From Clostridia bacterium (GTDB lineage: Bacteria > Bacillota > Clostridia > Christensenellales > CAG-138), in NCBI GenBank assembly GCA_017394835.1, contig JAFPXD010000007.1, forward strand, positions 62,001 through 126,000: DNA of 64,000 nt, written 5' to 3'. Numbering within the stretch: the first letter of the stretch is position 1; the number at the start of each line of letters is the position of its first letter. Below are positions 59,769 through 64,000 of the stretch, one piece after another. A model generated the notes under the pieces. The model searched no databases, had not been told where the DNA came from, and worked only from the letters and a program-made list of their open reading frames with translations. The position numbers and the translations under genes are program-made.

Positions 59769-60915
59769 GGCTGCCCTTCCCTTCTGCGAAGTAAAGCCTC
59801 ACCCTGCGTCCATCATGCGAGCGGGACGGAGCATACAGAACGCCATACTCGGCAAGGAGTCTTGCCACATTCACGTTCAGCTTTCTGGAAAGATGATGCG
59901 GGAGCATTCCGCTGCCGATCCTCTGCGCCAACTCCGTAGCCGTGCCTTCCCAGATTGGAGACTTGGCATTTACCAAAGCCGCTATTGCGTCGAGCGTAGG
60001 ATCAGGCGGGTCGCGCCACAACTGCGTTTCGATCTCGGCGAGGTCCCAAGTGCAGTTCTCCTGTTTGAAGAGAAGCTTAAATCGCTGATCCTGCTGATCG
60101 CGTCCGATAACGTCGAGCGTTGCCTCAGGTCCCGTTCTTTTCTCCTTGCGGAGAAGGAACGCGCCGTCCGCGGAGCCGAGCAGGCCGGTCGTGCCGGAGA
60201 TGGTATCGAACTTATCCTCCGCGTCCTGCTTGCGGGTGTGGTGAACGATCAGTACCGCGATCCGGTTTGCATCCGTCAGCGCTTTAAGATTGGAGATGAT
60301 CTGATAGTCGTTGGCATAACTGTACTTTTCGCCATCGTCGCCACGGACCTTCTGTAGCGTGTCGATGATAATGAGCTTCGTATCGCTATGCTCGCGGATA
60401 AAGCCCTCGAGCTGCTGCATGAGACCGTTCTCCAATGATTTGGCCTTTGTCGCAAAATGCATATTCTTGGTGCCTTCCACTCCGAACATTCGAGAGCTCC
60501 TTCGCTGCAGTCTCGCAGGATCATCCTCCAAGGCAAGGTAGAGCACCGAACCCTGATGAAGCTGCATTCCCCACAGCGGCGTTCCCGTCGCGATCGCGAA
60601 GCCCATCTGCAGCACGAGGAAGGATTTGCCGATCTTCGGCGCGCCTGCCATGAGGTAGGTCCCGGGATACAGGAGCCCCTCGATTATGGGTATTCGGGGT
60701 GTAAACGCTGTGTCGAGCAGACCCTGCATCGTGACCGTTTCGATATAGCGCGGATCGAGCTTTCGCGGATCGATGAAAAATTCTTCTTCTTCGGTGTTGA
60801 AAAAACCATTGTAATCTGCTATAATATCCGCAGTTGTGATCGGTGACTGCCTTGTATCTGCGCCAACAGATACTTCTTCGGCGGTCATCTTTTCTTTATC
60901 TTCGCTCACGAACAT
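59764..60915 (-). CDS. RepA-like AAA helicase, element 3
   Basis: 383 residues. Walker A AGAPKIGKSFL, LYLALEDDPARLQRR, DTLQKVRGDDGEKYSYANDY and HHTRKQDAEDKFDTISGTTG are shared with element 2. It overlaps the MobC-like gene by 10 bases. Role as in element 2: unwinding during replication of the excised circle, inferred from the family. Confidence 0.85.
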   Translation of the reverse strand: MFVSEDKEKMTAEEVSVGADTRQSPITTADIIADYNGFFNTEEEEFFIDPRKLDPRYIETVTMQGLLDTAFTPRIPIIEGLLYPGTYLMAGAPKIGKSFLVLQMGFAIATGTPLWGMQLHQGSVLYLALEDDPARLQRRSSRMFGVEGTKNMHFATKAKSLENGLMQQLEGFIREHSDTKLIIIDTLQKVRGDDGEKYSYANDYQIISNLKALTDANRIAVLIVHHTRKQDAEDKFDTISGTTGLLGSADGAFLLRKEKRTGPEATLDVIGRDQQDQRFKLLFKQENCTWDLAEIETQLWRDPPDPTLDAIAALVNAKSPIWEGTATELAQRIGSGMLPHHLSRKLNVNVARLLAEYGVLYAPSRSHDGRRVRLYFAEGKGSR

Positions 60916-61232
60916 CCCTCCTTCATTCCGAGCAGTGTTTTCGTGATAAGCTCGATGTTTTCATAAAGCTCATCACGGATATCGCCGGCGGCTTCGATGC
61001 GCCTGAGCTCATCGAGCACAGCGGCGAGCTGATCCCGCAGGGCCTTGTAAACCCTCGGGTTTCCCTGAACCACGATGTCGCGGTTCAGGCATTTTCTGTA
61101 GCAGTATTCCTGCTTGGGCAGACCCGACAGCGCAACGGCTGTATTGATCTGCTCGTTTTCTTCCGGCGAAACGCGGAATCCGACGGTGATATTCCGGAAG
61201 CGTCCGTGTTCGTCTCTGTTCTTGGCTGACAT
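60906..61232 (-). CDS. MobC-like ribbon-helix-helix protein, element 3
   Basis: 108 residues: NITVGFRVSPEENEQINTAV, SGLPKQEYCYRKCLNRDIVV and GNPRVYKALRDQLAAVL, the same pattern as 42109-42453. It begins 3 bases after the integrase stop and would assist the relaxase at oriT. Confidence 0.75.
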   Translation of the reverse strand: MSAKNRDEHGRFRNITVGFRVSPEENEQINTAVALSGLPKQEYCYRKCLNRDIVVQGNPRVYKALRDQLAAVLDELRRIEAAGDIRDELYENIELITKTLLGMKEGCS

Positions 61233-61235
61233 AAT

Positions 61236-62309
61236 TCATTCCATCCTTTCTTGTTCAAGTTTTTCAATCATTTCCGTCTGTTTTGACGGGAATAGGTGTG
61301 CGTAACGCAGGGTGATCTCGATGCTTTCATGCCCCAGCCTGTCTGCAATGGCGACGGGAGTGAATCCCATGTCGATCAGCAGCGAAACATGGCTGTGGCG
61401 AAGATCGTGAACGCGGATGCGCTTTACCCCGGCGGCCTTTGAGCCGCGGTCCATCTCATGGTGCAGATAGCTCTTGGTGATGGGGAAGACACGATCCGAA
61501 CTACCGAGTCCATACTGCATTTTCAGATAATCCTGCATCTCCTCGCAGAGGAACGGCGGCATCTTTACAGTGCGGTTGCTCTTTTTTGTTTTTGGGCTCG
61601 TGATCACATCCCTGCCGTGAAGCCGCTGATATGATTTGCTGATCCTCACCGTACCTGCCTTGAAGTCGAAGTCCGCAGGCGTCAGCGCGAGCAGCTCGCC
61701 CTCACGGATACCGCACCAGTAGAGCATCTCAAAGGCGTAGTAGGACATCGGCTTATCCATCATCGCATCCGCAAAGCGTTTATACTCATCCTTTGTCCAG
61801 AAGCTGACGTTTCCGGCGTCCTTATCGCCCATACTGCCCGCCTTCGCCGCGGGATTGGAGCTCAGCTCATAGTGCCGTACCGCATGATTGAATATGGCGC
61901 TGAGCTGATTGTGGACCGTTTTCAGATACGTCTGCGAATAGGGACGCTTCTTTTCGTCCCGATAGGCCAGCAGCTCGTTCTGCCACGCGATCACGTCCTT
62001 TGCGGTGATCTCGCTGATGTTCCGCTTTCCGAAATACGGCAGGAGCTTCGTTTTGATGATGTGCTCCTTCGTGAGCCAGGTGTTTTCCTTGAGCCTCGGG
62101 CGGATATCCCTCTCATACAGCTCCGTAAAGGCCTCAAAGGTCATATCCATGTCTGCGGTGTTCTGCATCTGGAAGGTCCGCTCCCAGTTCTGCGCGTCAC
62201 GCTTGGTGGAAAAGCCGCGCTTGCATTTCTGCTTGCGTTCGCCCTTCCAGTTCGTGTACCAAGCCATCACGTACCATGTTCCGTTGTCGTTGTTCTTAAA
62301 TACCGGCAT
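61236..62309 (-). CDS. int: tyrosine integrase, element 3
   Basis: 357 residues from ATG 62309, because AAAGGAGG lies inside the longer frame that begins at 62336. Catalytic Arg in YWCGIREGELLAL, HDLRHSHVSLL and Tyr in HESIEITLRYAHLFP. N-terminal arm-binding part GTWYVMAWYTNWKGERKQK. It uses the guaA end as target; the GTTATCA repeats at both ends of the element are its probable arm sites. The gene overlaps xis by 14 bases. Confidence 0.95.
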   Translation of the reverse strand: MPVFKNNDNGTWYVMAWYTNWKGERKQKCKRGFSTKRDAQNWERTFQMQNTADMDMTFEAFTELYERDIRPRLKENTWLTKEHIIKTKLLPYFGKRNISEITAKDVIAWQNELLAYRDEKKRPYSQTYLKTVHNQLSAIFNHAVRHYELSSNPAAKAGSMGDKDAGNVSFWTKDEYKRFADAMMDKPMSYYAFEMLYWCGIREGELLALTPADFDFKAGTVRISKSYQRLHGRDVITSPKTKKSNRTVKMPPFLCEEMQDYLKMQYGLGSSDRVFPITKSYLHHEMDRGSKAAGVKRIRVHDLRHSHVSLLIDMGFTPVAIADRLGHESIEITLRYAHLFPSKQTEMIEKLEQERME

Positions 62310-62496
62310 TCTCTTTTTCCTCCTTTCCGGCTCCATAGAACCTTTCCTTCAAATACTGGCTGCTGATCCTCCCGGATATCGTTATGAATCCCTTTGCCTT
62401 GAGCTCCTCGTTCATTTTTCGGATAAGCTTGTAAGCGTAGGGCTTGGATACCCCGAGGATCTTAGCAACTTCATCTGCTCGTAAAAAATTAGGCAT
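62296..62496 (-). CDS. xis: excisionase-like protein, element 3
   Basis: 66 residues from ATG 62496, preceded by GGAGGTGAGAGT; the longer frame has no site. LRADEVAKILGVSKPYAYKLIR is the HTH and SSQYLKERFYGAGKEEKEN the basic tail. Translationally coupled to the integrase, which implies joint control of excision. Confidence 0.85.
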   Translation of the reverse strand: MPNFLRADEVAKILGVSKPYAYKLIRKMNEELKAKGFITISGRISSQYLKERFYGAGKEEKENAGI

Positions 62497-62688
62497 ACTC
62501 TCACCTCCTTCCATGCTGCTGAGCAGTTGATAAAGCACTCGGCCGTATCGATGCAGTCTCATCTAAGCATCATGTCACAGGTAGAATACGCCATAAACAA
62601 AAATGTGCACTTTATCAATTATACTAAACATATAACGTAATGTCAAGCGCTTTGGTTCCCAAAAAATAAAATATATTTGTTTATACAA

Positions 62689-62717
62689 TTGAAATCATTA
62701 AACTAATATGCTAAACT
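62689..62717 (+). promoter_or_regulatory. promoter of the element 3 XRE gene
   Basis: TTGAAA (62689-62694), 17-base spacer, TAAACT (62712-62717), inside the divergent xis/XRE intergenic region. The 9-mer AATATGCTA (62705-62713) overlaps the -10, as at 44999-45007 and 10309-10317. Confidence 0.75.
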
Positions 62718-62747
62718 GATAGCATCAACAGGCTATGGAGGTCTATT

Positions 62748-63278
62748 ATGGCTATTGGAGAGAGGATACGTTATATCCGCAATCTGCGCGGAATGACGCA
62801 GAAATACCTTGGGACGCTCGCAGGTCTTCCTGAAAAGACCGCGGATATCCGCATGACGCAGTATGAGACCGGAGCGCGCACTCCGAAGGAAGAACTTACC
62901 AACGCACTCGCTTCCGTGCTCGAGGTCTCGCCTCTTGCCCTTGACGTTCCCGATATCGACAGCTATCTCGGGCTTATGCACACTCTTTTCACGCTCGAGG
63001 ATCGCTATGGCCTTACGGTCGAGAACCGCGACGGCGACGTTGCTCTCCGCTTCGATCCGCGCAAGGGCAGGGACGCTGCAAGCATTTCTCAGATGGTGCT
63101 CGCTTGGGCAGCCATGTCCGACAAGACCCGCAGGGGAGAGATGAGCAGGGAAGAGTATGACCGTTGGCGCTACAACTACCCCAAGTATGATACCACTCAG
63201 AATTGGGCAAGCGTTCCTTCCGACGAACTCAGCAATACCCTCGTCGAAGCCTTCAAGGACAGGCTCGAGACCGATTGA
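62748..63278 (+). CDS. XRE-family regulator of element 3
   Basis: 176 residues. HTH: GERIRYIRNLRGMTQKYLGTLAG...RMTQYETGARTPKEEL; body VPDIDSYLGLMHTLFTLEDR; tail MSREEYDRWRYNYP plus about 35 extra residues. Same family as the element 2 regulator. Divergent from xis-int, next to the right end of the element, so probably the switch between integrated and excised state. Confidence 0.87.
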   Translation: MAIGERIRYIRNLRGMTQKYLGTLAGLPEKTADIRMTQYETGARTPKEELTNALASVLEVSPLALDVPDIDSYLGLMHTLFTLEDRYGLTVENRDGDVALRFDPRKGRDAASISQMVLAWAAMSDKTRRGEMSREEYDRWRYNYPKYDTTQNWASVPSDELSNTLVEAFKDRLETD

Positions 63279-63311
63279 CCGTAATTCACGATAATTGATT
63301 TTCAGATACAT

Positions 63312-63349
63312 AAAAGCCCTCCGCTGCATATCCACAGCGAAGGGCTTTA
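63312..63349 (+). terminator. terminator after the element 3 XRE gene
   Basis: AAAAGCCCTCCGCTG pairs with CAGCGAAGGGCTTTA (one mismatch) around a 10-base loop. Confidence 0.85.
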
Positions 63350-63438
63350 TAATACGGATCCTTTTCCAGCAAGCCTCTTGGGATCATTCCCTTACCCCGC
63401 AACCGGTCGGAACTGGAATAATGCCCTTTATAAGACTT

Positions 63439-63456
63439 GTTATCAATTCGTTATCA
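63439..63456 (+). repeat. integrase arm-site pair, right end of element 3
   Basis: GTTATCA at 63439-63445 and 63450-63456, 11-bp period, 62 bases from the att core. Same motif and period as at the left end of this element. Confidence 0.75.
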
Positions 63457-63515
63457 AAGATGAATTGTGCCTCTGAAAAAGCCTTGTTCTAATTAGCTTT
63501 TTCAGCGCTTGGCCG

Positions 63516-64000
63516 TTACTCCCACTCTATCGTTCCCGGAGGCTTATCCGTGATGTCATAGACCACGCGGTTGACGTGGGGGACCTCGGCGATGATGCGA
63601 TTCGAGATCTTGCGGAGGAGCTTATGGGGGATCTCGGCGAACTCGACGGTCATGGCGTCGGTGGAAACGACGGCGCGGACGCCTATCGCGTAATCGTAGG
63701 TGCGGCTGTCGCCCATGACGCCGACGGAGCGCATCCCTGTGAATACGGTGAAATACTGCCAGATCTCGCGCTCCATGCCGGCCTTTTTGATCTCATCGCG
63801 GAGGATGAAATCGGAATCGCGCAGGATGGAGAGCTTTTCTTCGGTTATGTCGCCGAGCACGCGGATGCCGAGGCCGGGGCCGGGGAAGGGCTGGCGCCAG
63901 ACGAGGTCCTTCGGCATGCCGAGCGCTTCGCCTATCGCGCGGACCTCATCCTTGAAGAAGGGGCGGAGGGGCTCCAAAAGCTCGAAGCCGAACTTTTCGG
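63516..64000 (-). CDS. guaA: GMP synthase, C-terminal part (5' end outside the window)
   Basis: Glutamine-hydrolysing GMP synthase makes GMP from XMP. The visible 160 residues are the C-terminal dimerization domain: [47 protein letters not shown] and the terminal PPGTIEWE. The frame stays open to the window edge. The last codons contain the att core of the elements, and the protein's normal ending is kept after insertion. Confidence 0.97.
   Translation of the reverse strand, partial: EKFGFELLEPLRPFFKDEVRAIGEALGMPKDLVWRQPFPGPGLGIRVLGDITEEKLSILRDSDFILRDEIKKAGMEREIWQYFTVFTGMRSVGVMGDSRTYDYAIGVRAVVSTDAMTVEFAEIPHKLLRKISNRIIAEVPHVNRVVYDITDKPPGTIEWE
63518..63529 (-). repeat. att core in guaA, right end of element 3
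   Basis: ACTCCCACTCTA, 10 of 12 bases as in the cores at 9582 and 45747, with CCCACTC fully conserved. It encodes the Glu-Trp-Glu end of GuaA on the minus strand. Confidence 0.82.

Noticed and set aside
9582..63529. tRNA gene as insertion target
   Set aside because: No tRNA is visible at any junction; the core coincides with the last codons of guaA.

Overview
The window looks like chromosome from a Gram-positive gut-type anaerobe of the Bacillota (Clostridia; I would guess Christensenellales or a relative). The basis is strong AGGAGG-type ribosome sites, an HPr with both His15 and Ser46, the style of the fructose PTS, MobV/TnpV mobilizable elements, and GC-rich core genes against AT-rich cargo. 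The genus is inference. The ends are ordinary chromosome. Left end (1-8.9 kb): a fructose PTS operon (partial fruK, fruA, ptsH, ptsI), a convergent five-gene minus-strand operon (Sel1 protein, RNase Z, DUF4037, SRAP, a small protein), and a MarR operon whose second gene is cut off. Right end: the 3' part of guaA, on the minus strand.

Between them lies an array of mobilizable elements stacked at the guaA 3' end. A degenerate remnant (about 8.97-9.58 kb, only xis and the tail of an XRE regulator) is followed by element 2 (9.58-45.75 kb) and element 3 (45.75-63.52 kb). Copies of the guaA tail motif (sense GAGTGGGA, encoding ...EWE) mark the three junctions. Elements 2 and 3 share one backbone, read inward from the right end: XRE regulator, xis, tyrosine integrase, MobC-like protein, RepA-like helicase, an array of AGCGTCACG nonamers, an 87-bp identical oriT-like block, MobV relaxase, TnpV. 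Neither encodes a type IV secretion system, so they are mobilizable rather than self-transmissible.

Element 2 cargo is a defence island. A plus-strand operon (small protein, GHKL ATPase, two unknown proteins, then a C5 DNA methyltransferase and Vsr behind its own promoter flanked by four TTGACGTCAA-type sites) converges on a 17-kb minus-strand operon. That operon encodes a double sacsin-type GHKL giant, a RecD-like helicase with a nuclease-like tail, a Swt1/HEPN-SNF2 helicase, a PLD-DEAD/DUF3427 helicase and a GHKL-TIR protein. Three GHKL ATPases, three helicases and several nuclease or NADase-like effectors around one methyltransferase form the best candidate here for an undescribed composite anti-phage system. 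A SLOG/XRE pair, an ApeA-like HEPN protein, a HipA-like kinase and an AbiE toxin-antitoxin pair follow.

Element 3 cargo is a second unfamiliar operon: WYL regulator, CDC48/FtsH-like AAA ATPase, a small amphipathic protein, an unknown protein, a Sel1 protein, a 1615-residue Sel1/PH-like/zinc-ribbon giant and small zinc-binding proteins. Its two ends are rich in broken genes (SLOG, XRE, zinc ribbon, SPFH-like start, VirB4, DUF4209), which indicates repeated turnover of cargo. All assignments are from reading sequence and motifs; no database search was run.
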